This document shows, one piece after another, positions 26,285 through 35,756 of a stretch of 64,000 nt of DNA (the stretch's first letter is position 1; each line of letters begins with the position of its first letter). This DNA comes from Salinisphaera orenii subsp. orenii MK-B5. Lineage in GTDB: Bacteria; Pseudomonadota; Gammaproteobacteria; Nevskiales; Salinisphaeraceae. The position numbers were made by a program, and so were the translations under genes. The notes beneath the pieces were generated by a model. That model searched no databases. It saw nothing but the letters and a program-made list of their open reading frames with translations, and had not been told where the DNA came from. The stretch lies in assembly GCF_003788635.1 (NCBI RefSeq), contig NZ_AYKH01000042.1, positions 1 to 64,000 of the forward strand. Reading direction: 5' to 3'.

Positions 26285-27967
26285 TCAGGCCCGGAGTTCG
26301 GGAAAATCGCTCTCCGCGTACGCGTGCTCGCCGTGGTTGCGCTCGGCGGCGTGCGCGCGCAGCTCGACCCGGCGAATCTTGCCGGAAATGGTCTTGGGCA
26401 GTTCCGCGAACTCGAGCTCACGGATGCGCTGATAGGGCGCCATCCGCTCCCGGGAGAAGGCGAACAGCGCCTTCGCCGCCTCGCTGCCGGGTTCGTGGCC
26501 GCGGCGCAGGACGATATAGGCCTTGGGCACCGAAAGCTTCATCTCGTCCGGCGCCGGGACCACCGCGGCCTCGGCCACGGATTCGTGCTCGATGAGGATG
26601 GACTCCAGCTCGAACGGGCTGATGCGATAGTCCGAACTCTTGAACACGTCGTCCGCGCGGCCGACGTACCAGTAGTAGCCGTCGGCATCGCGGCGGGCGA
26701 CGTCACCGGTGCGGTAGTAACCGTCGTGCAGAGCCTTGGCCATGCGCTCCGGGTCGTCGCGGTATTCCTGCATCAGCCCGAGCGGCCGGGTGTGGCGAAC
26801 GTCGATCGCGATCTCGCCCTCGTCGTGCTCCTGATCGAAGGGATCGAGCAGCGCGATGCGATAGCCCGGCAGGGGCCGCCCCATGGAGCCCGGCTTCATC
26901 TCCTGGCCGGGCGAGTTGCCGATCTGGGCCGTGGTCTCGGTCTGGCCGTAGCCGTCGCGGATCGACAGCCCCCAGAGCCTGCCCACGCGGTCGATGACTT
27001 CCGGATTGAGCGGCTCGCCCGCGCCGACCAGGCTTTTCAGGCTCACATCGTAGGCGGACAGATCCTCCTGGATGAGCAGCCGCCAGACGGTGGGCGGGGC
27101 GCACAGGCTGGTCACGCCCTTGTCAGCGATCACCTGTAGCGCCTCGGGCGCGGAAAAGCGGGATGTGCGGTAGACGAACACCGTGCAACCGGCGTCCCAG
27201 GGTGCGAACAGGTTGGACCAGGCGTGCTTGGCCCAGCCGGGCGAACTGATGTTGAAGTGGACGTCGTCCGGCTGCAGACCGAGCCAGTACATCGTCGACA
27301 GCGAACCCACGGGGTAACTCTGGTGGGTGTGCAGCACGAGCTTGGGCTGCGACGTGGTGCCCGAGGTGAAATAGAGCAGCAGCGGATCGGTCGCGCGGGT
27401 GACGCCTTCGGGCGTGAACCCGGTGTCTTCGGCATACGCTTGCTCGAAGGCGATCCATTCGCCGACGGGCGCGCCGACTACGATCCGCGTCAGGCCGTCG
27501 GCCACCCCCTCGAACTTGGCCACGTGGGCCTCGGCGGCCACCACGTGCGTGACCCCGCCGCGGCCGAGTCGATCGCCCAGGTCCTTCTGCGAGAGCAGCG
27601 TGGTCGCCGGGATGACCACGGCACCGAGCTTGATCGCGGCCAGCATCGTCTCCCACAGCTCGACGACGTTGTCGAGCATCAGCAGGATCGTATCCCCACG
27701 GCTGACGCCCTGGGCGCGCAGGAAGTTGGCGACCTGGTTGGACCGGCGCCGCATGTCCTCGAAGCTGTAGCGCTCCTCGCTGCCGTCGGCATCGACCAGC
27801 CAGAGGGCGAACCGATCGTTGTCGGCGGCGTAGTCGTCGAACCAGTCCAGCGCCCAGTTGAACGTGTCCAGCTTCGGCCATTCGAAAACCTCGTAGGCCT
27901 CGGTATAGTCTTCCCGCCGCTCCAGCAGCTGCTGCCGGACGGCCTTGAACGCGTCGACGGATGCCAT
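26285..27967 (-). CDS. AMP-forming acyl-CoA synthetase
   Basis: A 560-residue adenylate-forming ligase. The AMP-binding signature YFTSGTTSQPKLV lies near residue 205, followed by DGYGQTET and the C-terminal SGKIRRVELR with its catalytic lysine. It resembles medium-chain/benzoate-type acyl-CoA ligases. It is the last gene of an operon that otherwise encodes the full isobutyryl-CoA to propionyl-CoA route, so it probably activates a small acid such as isobutyrate; this is inference. An AGGAGG motif lies upstream of the ATG. Confidence 0.9.
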   Translation of the reverse strand: MASVDAFKAVRQQLLERREDYTEAYEVFEWPKLDTFNWALDWFDDYAADNDRFALWLVDADGSEERYSFEDMRRRSNQVANFLRAQGVSRGDTILLMLDNVVELWETMLAAIKLGAVVIPATTLLSQKDLGDRLGRGGVTHVVAAEAHVAKFEGVADGLTRIVVGAPVGEWIAFEQAYAEDTGFTPEGVTRATDPLLLYFTSGTTSQPKLVLHTHQSYPVGSLSTMYWLGLQPDDVHFNISSPGWAKHAWSNLFAPWDAGCTVFVYRTSRFSAPEALQVIADKGVTSLCAPPTVWRLLIQEDLSAYDVSLKSLVGAGEPLNPEVIDRVGRLWGLSIRDGYGQTETTAQIGNSPGQEMKPGSMGRPLPGYRIALLDPFDQEHDEGEIAIDVRHTRPLGLMQEYRDDPERMAKALHDGYYRTGDVARRDADGYYWYVGRADDVFKSSDYRISPFELESILIEHESVAEAAVVPAPDEMKLSVPKAYIVLRRGHEPGSEAAKALFAFSRERMAPYQRIRELEFAELPKTISGKIRRVELRAHAAERNHGEHAYAESDFPELRA

Positions 27968-28042
27968 CGTGGTGTCCTCCTGCGCGGGACGGCCGCCGGG
28001 GCGGCGCCCGCGTTGTTGTTGTGTCGGCGGTGCGAAGCCGCG

Positions 28043-28942
28043 CTAGGTCGTGCCCTGCCCCTTGAGCAGATTCATGATGCTGGAGAAATCGGCGCCGCCG
28101 TTGCCGGCCTGGCTGTGCATGGAATACAGGTTGCGCGCCATCGAGCCGAGCGGCGTGGACACGCCGTTGGCCACGCTGGAATCCATCGCCAGCCCGAGGT
28201 CCTTGAGCATGAGATCGACCCCGAAGCCGGGCTTGTAGCCGTTCGAGGCGGGGGCGTTGTCCATCACGCCGGGATAGGGGTTGTAGACGTTGAGCGTCCA
28301 GTTGCCGCCGGAGGCGTTCTTCATGATCTCGGAGACCACGGCCGGGTCCAGGCCGTTGGCCACGGCGAGGTTGAGCGCCTCCGAGGTGCCGGTCATGAGG
28401 ATGCCCAGCAGCATGTTGTTGCACATCTTGGCGACCTGGCCGGCGCCGCCGGGCCCGGCGTGGAAATGCGCCTTGCCCATGACCTCGAACAGCGGCGTGG
28501 CGCGTTCCACACCCGCCGCCTCGCCGCCCACCATGAAGGTCAGCCCGCCGGCCTTGGCGCCGTTCACGCCACCCGAGACCGGCGCGTCGAGCATCGCGAT
28601 GCCGCGCTCGCCGGCGGCTCCAGCCACCCGGCGCGCGGTCTCGGCGTCGATGGTGCTGCAGTCGATGAGCAGGGTGTCGGCGTCGGCCGCCGCCAGCAGA
28701 TCGCCCTCGCCCAGATAGAGCGACTCCACCTGCGGCCCGGCCGGCAGCATGGTGATGACGAACTCGGCCTCGGCCGCTGCGGCCGCCGCGCTCTCGGCCA
28801 CCCGCGCGCCCCGGGCCGCGGCGTCGGCGCTCGCCTGTTCGGCAAGATCGAACACGGTCAGCGTATAGCCCGCCTCGATCAGATTGGCGGCCATCGGCGC
28901 CCCCATGTTGCCCAGGCCGATGAATCCGACGGTGGCGCTCAT
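28043..28942 (-). CDS. mmsB: 3-hydroxyisobutyrate dehydrogenase
   Basis: A 299-residue NAD-dependent dehydrogenase oxidising 3-hydroxyisobutyrate to methylmalonate semialdehyde in valine breakdown. The Rossmann motif GFIGLGNMGAPMA opens the protein, DAPVSGGVNGAKAG is the substrate-binding segment, and the catalytic lysine lies in GQVAKMCNNMLLG. Its substrate is made by the hydrolase encoded directly upstream, and its product is used by MmsA from the same operon. AGAGGAG precedes the ATG. Confidence 0.94.
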   Translation of the reverse strand: MSATVGFIGLGNMGAPMAANLIEAGYTLTVFDLAEQASADAAARGARVAESAAAAAAEAEFVITMLPAGPQVESLYLGEGDLLAAADADTLLIDCSTIDAETARRVAGAAGERGIAMLDAPVSGGVNGAKAGGLTFMVGGEAAGVERATPLFEVMGKAHFHAGPGGAGQVAKMCNNMLLGILMTGTSEALNLAVANGLDPAVVSEIMKNASGGNWTLNVYNPYPGVMDNAPASNGYKPGFGVDLMLKDLGLAMDSSVANGVSTPLGSMARNLYSMHSQAGNGGADFSSIMNLLKGQGTT

Positions 28943-28972
28943 GGCAGTCTCCTCTCGCAGTGCATTGGTGGT

Positions 28973-30127
28973 TCAGCCCGGCCCGTCGGCCGACAGATCG
29001 GCCAGCGGGTGCGGGCCGCCATAGTCGTCGGGCAGCCGGAAGTGCGCGTCCACGTCGGCGGCGCGAACGTCCGCCAGCCGCGCCGGCGACCAGGCCGGTT
29101 GCTTGTCCTTGTCCACGAGCAGCGCACGGATGCCCTCGGCCAGATCCGGCCGCCGGCTACAGGCCACGGCCATGGCGTAGTCGCGCTGCAGAACGGTCTC
29201 GATGGCGGCCCGCGGATCGCCGGCAAGCTGGCGATGCACCACCGCCAGCGAGGTCGGCGAGGCGCCGGCGATCGCGCGGACGCCGTGCTCGAAGAAGGCG
29301 TCCTGATTGGCGGCCGCCTGCAGGCCCTGGACGAACGCGGCCGCATCGGCCGCATCGTCGAGCCCGGCGATGGTGGCCTGGCGCTCGAACAGCGGCGACT
29401 CGCGGCGCTCGGCCGCCGCCGTGTCGTCGTCCTCGAAGCGACGCAGCAGCTGGGAAAGACGGGCGTCGTCGGCAGCGCGTTCGCCGCTCCAGCGCAGCGT
29501 CGTCAGTGCCTCGAACACCGCCTCGCGATCGTCGCCGTCGAGACGGAAGTCGGCCATATTCAGCCACAGCGCGTCGCCAGCGCGCATGGGCGTGGTCGTC
29601 ATGCCCAGAAAACGCCCGATACCGCCCGGCATGCGGCCCAGGAACCAGCTCGCGCCGACGTCCGGGAACAGGCCGATGGTGACCTCGGGCATGGCGATGC
29701 GGCTGGCTTCGGTGACCACCCGGTGGCTGGCCCCGGCCATCAGGCCGAGGCCGCCGCCCATGACGATGCCATGGCCCCAGCACAGCACCGGCTTGGGGAA
29801 CCGATGCACGCTGTGATCGAGCCGGTACTCCGCCGCGAAGAAACCCTCCGCGTCGGCGCTGGGCGCCCCGTCGGCCGCCCGCAGCGCGGCGTGAATGCCG
29901 ATGACGTCGCCGCCGGCGCAGAAGGCCTTCTCGCCGGCACCGTGCAACACCACTGCGGCGACGTCGTCGCGGCGGGCCCATTCGGCCAGCTTGGGCTGCA
30001 GGATCGCGATCATAGCCTGCGACAGGGAGTTCAGCGCCCGCTCGGCGTTGAGACAGGCGAAGGCCACCGTGTAGCCGCCGCCGGCGGGGCGCTCCTCGAT
30101 GAGCACGGGTGCGTCGGGCGTCGTCAT
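28973..30127 (-). CDS. 3-hydroxyisobutyryl-CoA hydrolase
   Basis: A 384-residue crotonase-fold hydrolase that releases CoA from 3-hydroxyisobutyryl-CoA. Markers of this subgroup are the oxyanion stretch AFCAGGDV, GHGIVMGGGLGLMAG and the catalytic PEVTIGLFPDVGASWFLGR. Length and C-terminal extension fit HIBCH-type enzymes rather than plain enoyl-CoA hydratases. Its ATG overlaps the TGA of the upstream enoyl-CoA hydratase gene (ATGA), and mmsB follows after 30 bases. Confidence 0.92.
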   Translation of the reverse strand: MTTPDAPVLIEERPAGGGYTVAFACLNAERALNSLSQAMIAILQPKLAEWARRDDVAAVVLHGAGEKAFCAGGDVIGIHAALRAADGAPSADAEGFFAAEYRLDHSVHRFPKPVLCWGHGIVMGGGLGLMAGASHRVVTEASRIAMPEVTIGLFPDVGASWFLGRMPGGIGRFLGMTTTPMRAGDALWLNMADFRLDGDDREAVFEALTTLRWSGERAADDARLSQLLRRFEDDDTAAAERRESPLFERQATIAGLDDAADAAAFVQGLQAAANQDAFFEHGVRAIAGASPTSLAVVHRQLAGDPRAAIETVLQRDYAMAVACSRRPDLAEGIRALLVDKDKQPAWSPARLADVRAADVDAHFRLPDDYGGPHPLADLSADGPG

Positions 30128-30906
30128 GACGGACGCGTCCAGACCGGATCGCGCTTGTCGAAGAATGCGCTCACGCCCTCGTTCGGATCGTTTGTCTCGA
30201 ACAGGGCGGCGAAGGCTTCGCTCTCGCGGGCGTGGCCGGTCTCCAGCGCGCTCAGGCGCGTGCCGTCGATCAGCCGCTTGGAGGCGGCCACGGCCCGCGG
30301 GCTCTGGCGCGCCGCGCGCTCGGTCAGCGCCATGGCGGCGTCGAAGGCGCCGCCGCGGGGCACGACCTCCTCGACCAGGCGGATGCGCTGGGCGGTCTCG
30401 GCGTCGACGTGCTCGCCGCAGAGAATGATGCGCTTGGCCCAGCCCTCGCCCACCAGCCAGGGCAGCCGCTGGGTACCGCCGCCGCAGGGCAGCAGGCCGA
30501 CCCGCGCCTCCGGCAGGCCAAGCTGGGCGTGCTCCTCGCAGATGCGCACGTCGCAGGCCAGCGCGAATTCCAGCCCGGCGCCCAGGCAATAGCCGTTGAT
30601 GGCGGCCACGGTCAGGCCGCGGAAACGGGCCACGCGGGCCACCGCCGCGGCCAGCAGCCGTGCCAGTTCGCGCGCGCCGGCACGATCGGCGTTGCGGAAC
30701 ATTTCCAGGTCGTCGCCGGCCGAAAAGTATTGATCACCGGCGCCGGTGATCACGATCGCGTCGATCGCACGATCCTGCTCGATACGGGCCAGCCGGCCCT
30801 CGAGCCCGGACAGCGCGGTCACGGACAGGGTGTTGGCCGGCGGATGGTCGAGCGTGAGAATCGCGATCCGGCCGCGCGTCTCGATGGTGGGTTCGCCGTT
30901 ACTCAT
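30124..30906 (-). CDS. Enoyl-CoA hydratase
   Basis: A 260-residue crotonase-family enzyme, probably hydrating methacrylyl-CoA in this operon. Both usual catalytic glutamates are present (GYCLGAGLE and GLPEARVGLLP), and the oxyanion loop reads YFSAGDDLEM. It is coupled by ATGA overlaps to the acyl-CoA dehydrogenase gene upstream and the hydrolase gene downstream, which sets the start at 30906. Substrate choice is inferred from operon context. Confidence 0.92.
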   Translation of the reverse strand: MSNGEPTIETRGRIAILTLDHPPANTLSVTALSGLEGRLARIEQDRAIDAIVITGAGDQYFSAGDDLEMFRNADRAGARELARLLAAAVARVARFRGLTVAAINGYCLGAGLEFALACDVRICEEHAQLGLPEARVGLLPCGGGTQRLPWLVGEGWAKRIILCGEHVDAETAQRIRLVEEVVPRGGAFDAAMALTERAARQSPRAVAASKRLIDGTRLSALETGHARESEAFAALFETNDPNEGVSAFFDKRDPVWTRPS

Positions 30907-32063
30907 CGAAGTCGGTCTCCGTTGTCGTCCGCCAGTACGCGGCGGGCGATGATCAGTCGCATGATTTCGTTGGTTCCCTCGAGAATCTGATGCACGCGCA
31001 CGTCGCGCACGTGCCGCTCGAGCGGGTACTCGCGAATATAGCCGTAGCCGCCGTGGATCTGCAGCGCGGTGTTGCAGACATCGAAACAGCGGTCCGTGGC
31101 CAGGCGCTTGGCCATGGCGCAGAAGGCGGTCGCCTCGGGGTGGCCTTCGTCGAGCCTGGATGCCGCCAGCCACACCATCTGGCGGGCGGCGATCAGCTCG
31201 GTGGCCATGTCGGCGAGCTTGAACTGCAGTGCCTGGAAATCCGCGAGCCGGCGGCCGAACTGCTCGCGCTCGCCCAGATAGGCGCGCGCCGCGTCGAGCG
31301 CGGCCTGGGCGGTGCCGAGCGAGCAGGCGGCGATGTTGATTCGGCCGCCGTCCAGCCCCTTCATGGCGATGGCGAACCCCTCGCCTTCGGCCCCGAGCCG
31401 GTTGGCCGCGGGCACGCGCACGCCGTCGAAGGTGATCGTGCGCGTGGCCTGGCTGTTCCAGCCCATCTTGGCTTCCTTACGGCCGTAGCCGATGCCCTCG
31501 GCGTCGGCCGGCACCGCGAACGTACTGATGCCGCCTGCCCCGGCGCCGCCGGTGCGGGCCATGACCACCAGCAGATCGGTATCGCCCGCACCGGAGATGA
31601 AGCACTTGCTGCCGGTGAGCACGTAGTCGTCGCCTTCGCGCGCCGCCCTGGTCTTCAGGGCGGCCGCGTCGGAACCGGCACCCGGTTCGGTGAGGCAGTA
31701 GGAGGCGAGTTTCGTGCCCGCGGCGAGCTCGCCGCACCAGAGATCGCGCACGTCATCGCCGCCGAAGGTGGCCACCATCCAGGTGGCCATGTTGTGGATG
31801 CTGATATAGGCCGCAGTGGAGGTGCAGCCGCCGGCCAGCGCCTCGAATATGAGGGCGCTGTCGAGCCGGGCGAGCCCGAGCCCGCCCTGGTCCTCCGGCG
31901 TGTAGAGGCCGCAGAAACCGAGCTCACCGGCCCGGGCGATGACCTCGCGAGGGAAGATCGCCTCCGCATCCCAGCGCGCCGCCTCGGGGGCGAGCGCCTC
32001 GCGGGCGAAATCCTGCGCGGCCTCCTGCAGTGCGCGCTGGGTCTCGTCCAGGTCGAAGTTCAT
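30903..32063 (-). CDS. Acyl-CoA dehydrogenase (probably isobutyryl-CoA)
   Basis: A 386-residue FAD-dependent acyl-CoA dehydrogenase. The signature CLTEPGAGSDAAALKT lies near residue 122 and the C-terminal LQIHGGYGYIREYPLERHVRD with LEGTNEIMRLIIAR is complete. In this operon it should oxidise isobutyryl-CoA to methacrylyl-CoA, passing electrons to an ETF not encoded here. The start is 22 bases after the mmsA stop, and its end overlaps the hydratase gene by four bases. Confidence 0.93.
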   Translation of the reverse strand: MNFDLDETQRALQEAAQDFAREALAPEAARWDAEAIFPREVIARAGELGFCGLYTPEDQGGLGLARLDSALIFEALAGGCTSTAAYISIHNMATWMVATFGGDDVRDLWCGELAAGTKLASYCLTEPGAGSDAAALKTRAAREGDDYVLTGSKCFISGAGDTDLLVVMARTGGAGAGGISTFAVPADAEGIGYGRKEAKMGWNSQATRTITFDGVRVPAANRLGAEGEGFAIAMKGLDGGRINIAACSLGTAQAALDAARAYLGEREQFGRRLADFQALQFKLADMATELIAARQMVWLAASRLDEGHPEATAFCAMAKRLATDRCFDVCNTALQIHGGYGYIREYPLERHVRDVRVHQILEGTNEIMRLIIARRVLADDNGDRLR

Positions 32064-32085
32064 CGTGGACCGCCGCCGACGTCCG

Positions 32086-33612
32086 TCATTTCATGTTGAT
32101 CGTCATGTTCGGACCGTCCGGCACATCGGTCTCCGGCCAGCGCGAGAGCACCGTCTTGGTCTCGGTGTAGAAACGCACCGCCTGCTTGCCGTAGGCGTGC
32201 AGATCGCCGAAGAAGGAATGCTTGGACCCCGTGAACGAGAAGAACGGCGCCGGCACCGGGATCGGCACGTTGATGCCGACCTGGCCGACCTCGGTCTCGT
32301 GCTGATACTTGCGGGCCGCGGCGCCCGAACGCGTGAAGATGGAGGTGCCGTTGCCGTAGGGGTTGGCGTTGACCAGCTCGATCGCTTCCTCGAGCGTGTC
32401 GACGTGGATCACGCACAGCGCCGGTCCGAAGATCTCCTCCTGATAGACGCGCATCCCGGTGGTGACGTTGTCGAACAGCGTCGGCCCGATCCAATTGCCG
32501 TCGGGATAACCCTCGACCACGCAGTCGGCGCCGTCCAGACGCACGTCGGCACCCTCGGCGGCCGCGCCGCGGATGATCTCGCGCACGCGATCGCGCGCCT
32601 TGCGGTTGATCAGCGGCCCGTAGGCGGCGCCGTCGTCCCCGGGCGCGCCCGGGCGGATGTCGGCGAGCGCGGCCTCTATGTCGTCGACCCAGTCGCGGGT
32701 GGCCTCGCCCACGAGCACGGCCACCGATATCGCCATGCAGCGCTGACCCGCCGCACCGCAGGACGAGCCCACGAGCGCGGAGACCACCTGCGCCTTGTCG
32801 GCGTCCGGCATGACGATCATGTGGTTCTTGGCGCCGGCCATCGCCTGGACGCGCTTGAGGTTGTCGGTGCCGCGGCGATAGACGTGCTCGGCCACCGGCA
32901 CCGAACCGACGAAGGACACCGCCCGGACGTCCGGATGATCGAGCAGGAAATCCACCTGGCGCTTGTCGCCGTGCAGCACCTGCAGCAGGCCCTTCGGAAA
33001 GCCGGCTTGCGCGAACAGCTCGGTGAGCATGGTGGGCGTGAGCGGGTCCTGCTCGGAGGGCTTGAGAATGAAGGCGTTGCCGCAGGCCACCGCCAGCGGA
33101 TACATCCACAGCGGGATCATCGCCGGGAAGTTGAACGGGGTGATGCCGGCACAGACGCCGATCGGATGGACGTAGCTGTGGGTGTCGATGTTGCGGGCCA
33201 CGTTCTCGGTGGTCTCGCCCATCATGTGGGTGGTCATGCCGCAGCCGTGCTCGACCACCTCGATCCCGCGCCAGACGTCGCCCATGGCGTCGGCGAAGGT
33301 CTTGCCGGTCTCCTCCGAGAGCACCGCGGCGATGGCTTGCTGGTGTTCCTTGAGCAGCGCCTGATAGCGGAACAGATAGCGCACGCGCTCGATCGTGGGC
33401 ACGTCGCGCCATTCGCGGAACGCCACCCGGGCCGACGCCACTGCCCGCGTCATCTCGTCGTCGGTGGCCACCGGCACCTGCGCGATCACGTCCTGCGTCG
33501 CGGGGTTGCTCAGCTCGATCCAGTCCGTGGTCCGGCTGTCGACGAATTCACCGTCGATGAAAAGCGGCACCGTGCCCGCGCTGCGGATACGGTCGATCTG
33601 GCTGTCACTCAT
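32086..33612 (-). CDS. mmsA: Methylmalonate-semialdehyde dehydrogenase
   Basis: A 508-residue CoA-acylating aldehyde dehydrogenase that converts methylmalonate semialdehyde to propionyl-CoA. Family markers are [17 protein letters not shown], the catalytic cysteine in [11 protein letters not shown], and the typical MmsA ending with [19 protein letters not shown]. It performs the last step of the pathway in this operon. The ATG at 33612 is chosen by homology; only a weak GAGCGAG lies upstream. The binding-protein gene precedes it by 75 bases. Confidence 0.95.
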   Translation of the reverse strand: MSDSQIDRIRSAGTVPLFIDGEFVDSRTTDWIELSNPATQDVIAQVPVATDDEMTRAVASARVAFREWRDVPTIERVRYLFRYQALLKEHQQAIAAVLSEETGKTFADAMGDVWRGIEVVEHGCGMTTHMMGETTENVARNIDTHSYVHPIGVCAGITPFNFPAMIPLWMYPLAVACGNAFILKPSEQDPLTPTMLTELFAQAGFPKGLLQVLHGDKRQVDFLLDHPDVRAVSFVGSVPVAEHVYRRGTDNLKRVQAMAGAKNHMIVMPDADKAQVVSALVGSSCGAAGQRCMAISVAVLVGEATRDWVDDIEAALADIRPGAPGDDGAAYGPLINRKARDRVREIIRGAAAEGADVRLDGADCVVEGYPDGNWIGPTLFDNVTTGMRVYQEEIFGPALCVIHVDTLEEAIELVNANPYGNGTSIFTRSGAAARKYQHETEVGQVGINVPIPVPAPFFSFTGSKHSFFGDLHAYGKQAVRFYTETKTVLSRWPETDVPDGPNMTINMK

Positions 33613-33687
33613 GAAAACTCGCTCGTTGTTGCAATCAAAGGCCTGCCCGCCGGCACGCGGGCCGGCGGGCATCGGGCGGCGGCCGCG

Positions 33688-34911
33688 CTACTCGGCCACG
33701 CGCGGGCAGCCGGATTCGGCCAGCGAAGCGTAGGCGCGGTCGCCGGGAATCGTGCGTTCGATGGTGGCCAGATCCCACGTCCCCTCGGACTCGGACGGCT
33801 GCTTGGCCTTGAGCAGATACATGTCGTGCTCAAGCAGGCCGTCGTCGCGGATCGTGCCGCCCTGGGCGAAGAAGTCGTCGATCGGCTTGTTGCCCATGGC
33901 TTCGCGTACCGCATCGCTCTCGTCGGTGCCCGCCGCTTCGACCGCTTTCAGATAGGCCATGGTCGCGGAATAGAGCGCGGCGTGCGGGGAGGTCGGCGTG
34001 GTGCCGCCGTTGTCGAGATAGCGCTCGGTCCACTCGCGCGAGGCCTCGTCCCGATCCCAGTACCAGCCGGTGGTGAACTGCAGCCCGGCGGTCGTCTCCA
34101 GCCCGAGGCTGCGGATGTCGGACAGCAGCACGAGCATGCCGGCCAGCTGCTGGCCGCCCGCGACGATGCCGAACTCGTTGGCCTGCTTGACCGCGTTGGT
34201 GGTGTCCTGACCGGCGTTGGCGAGCCCGATCACCTGCGCGCCCGAGCTCTTAGCCTGCAGCAGGTAGGAGGAGAAGTCATTGGTGTTCAGCGGCGCGTTC
34301 ACCGAGCCGACGACGCTGCCGCCGAGCTCCTCGACCACGGCCCGGGTGTTCTTTTCGAGCGAATGCCCGAAGGCATAGTCGGCGGTGATGAAGAACCACT
34401 TCTTACCGCCGTTCTTGACGATGGCCGTGGCCGTGCCGACCGGCAGGGCATGGGTGTCGTAGCCGTAGTGGATACCGTACTCGGTGCAGGACGCGCCGGT
34501 GAGCTCGGAGGTGGCCGAGCCGGTGTTGATGGTGATGATGCCCTTCTCGGAGGCCAGATTCTGAACCGCCAGCCCGACCGCGCTGTTGGTCAGATCCATG
34601 ATGACGTCGACGCCGTCGCGATCGATCCAGGCGCGCGCCGTGGCCGAGGCGACATCGGCCTTGTTCTGGTGGTCCGCGGAGACCACCTCGATCGGCTTGC
34701 CGAGGACCTCGCCGCCGAAGTCCTCCGCCGCCATCTCCACCGCGGCGACCGCGCCGTCGCCGGAGAAGCCGCTGGAATACACGCCCGACATGTCGCCGAG
34801 CACCCCGAGCTTGACCTGACCGTCGTCGTTGCCCGCGGCCTGGGCCGGCAGACCGACCCCGACCGCCGCCGCCATGACGCACCCTGCCAGTACACGTTGC
34901 ACGCTGACCAT
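33688..34911 (-). CDS. Second LIVBP-like periplasmic binding protein
   Basis: A 407-residue type-1 periplasmic-binding protein with a Sec signal (cleavage after AQA near residue 25). It is a close paralogue of the one at 22656-23870 (shared GKKWFFITADYxFGHSL and DFSSYLLQA segments). It heads the leftward catabolic operon, but no permease or ATPase gene lies with it, so it may dock onto the LivGFHM importer encoded at 21-26 kb. AGGAG precedes the ATG at 34911, and the signal peptide fixes this start. The ligand is probably the acid or amino acid degraded by the operon. Confidence 0.88.
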   Translation of the reverse strand: MVSVQRVLAGCVMAAAVGVGLPAQAAGNDDGQVKLGVLGDMSGVYSSGFSGDGAVAAVEMAAEDFGGEVLGKPIEVVSADHQNKADVASATARAWIDRDGVDVIMDLTNSAVGLAVQNLASEKGIITINTGSATSELTGASCTEYGIHYGYDTHALPVGTATAIVKNGGKKWFFITADYAFGHSLEKNTRAVVEELGGSVVGSVNAPLNTNDFSSYLLQAKSSGAQVIGLANAGQDTTNAVKQANEFGIVAGGQQLAGMLVLLSDIRSLGLETTAGLQFTTGWYWDRDEASREWTERYLDNGGTTPTSPHAALYSATMAYLKAVEAAGTDESDAVREAMGNKPIDDFFAQGGTIRDDGLLEHDMYLLKAKQPSESEGTWDLATIERTIPGDRAYASLAESGCPRVAE

Positions 34912-35756
34912 CGCGAATCTCCTCGCATCGTTGTTTTTATGTCTTTGGTTGCACAATGCAGCACGCCGTGTTCGGCGGCCCATTCAACTTTGGTGGAACA
35001 GCCGGCTCCGCGGCGTTCGGCGGACGCGTCACTGCGACAATCGATCGCCGTCGCGGCCGTGTCGCCGCCGTTCAGAAGACCTGCCACGGCGTGCCGATCA
35101 CGGCCGCGCCCCGACGGTCGAAACGGCCGAATCCACGATGGCTGAGGCGCGATGCCCGGCGCCCGCACGCAGCGCCGAGCAGGCCGCGAGACTGACGCCC
35201 GCGCGACACGACGCCCTCGGAAAAGGCCAGCCCCGATCGCCGGCACACCGGCCCTGCGCCGTGCACGCCGCACCCGACCGACCGTTTCCGCCCCCCGCTC
35301 GCGCGTCGAAGCACGGCGACAACCCGGCGGGCTCCGTCGAGCCGCGATGCGACCGGCGCGGCCGCCCGGCGCGTCATGCCGCCGACGGCGACCGGCTCGG
35401 CCGCAGCAGCCCGCGGTGCCCAAACGTCCCCGCTTGCCGGCGCGACGCCGAACGAACGCGGCCGGGTCGCTCTGCCCGATGACGCGTGGATGCGCGAGCG
35501 CCGCCGCCAGCCCGCCATCGCCGTGGCCGGTTGCCCTGCCCCGCTCGCGTGGACCGTCCTCGCGGACGCGCGCGAGGCCGGCCTGCGGCATCCCGGACAG
35601 CACCTCCGCCGTCCGCGGGCCGGGGCGCCGTACCGACATCGCCCCGGGCGGCGCCCGCGTAACATGGACGCATCCGGTGACGGCCGCCCGCCTTCCGGCC
35701 CCACTCCGACACGGGCACGGCGGCCGTCACCCCGTCCGACCGACACGGAGACACGG
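34912..35756. other. 845-bp divergent intergenic region, no gene found
   Basis: This long gap lies between the divergent binding-protein operon and the enoyl-CoA hydratase gene. The part next to 34912-35000 is AT-richer and should hold the catabolic operon promoter. The rest is very GC-rich with open frames on several strands, none with a recognisable domain or good ribosome site. Confidence 0.5.

Noticed and set aside
27224-30592. 1122-codon open frame on the plus strand
   Set aside because: It is antisense to four confirmed genes of the isobutyrate operon.
31939-35145. 1068-codon open frame on the plus strand
   Set aside because: It is antisense to mmsA and the binding-protein gene; composition is low-complexity.
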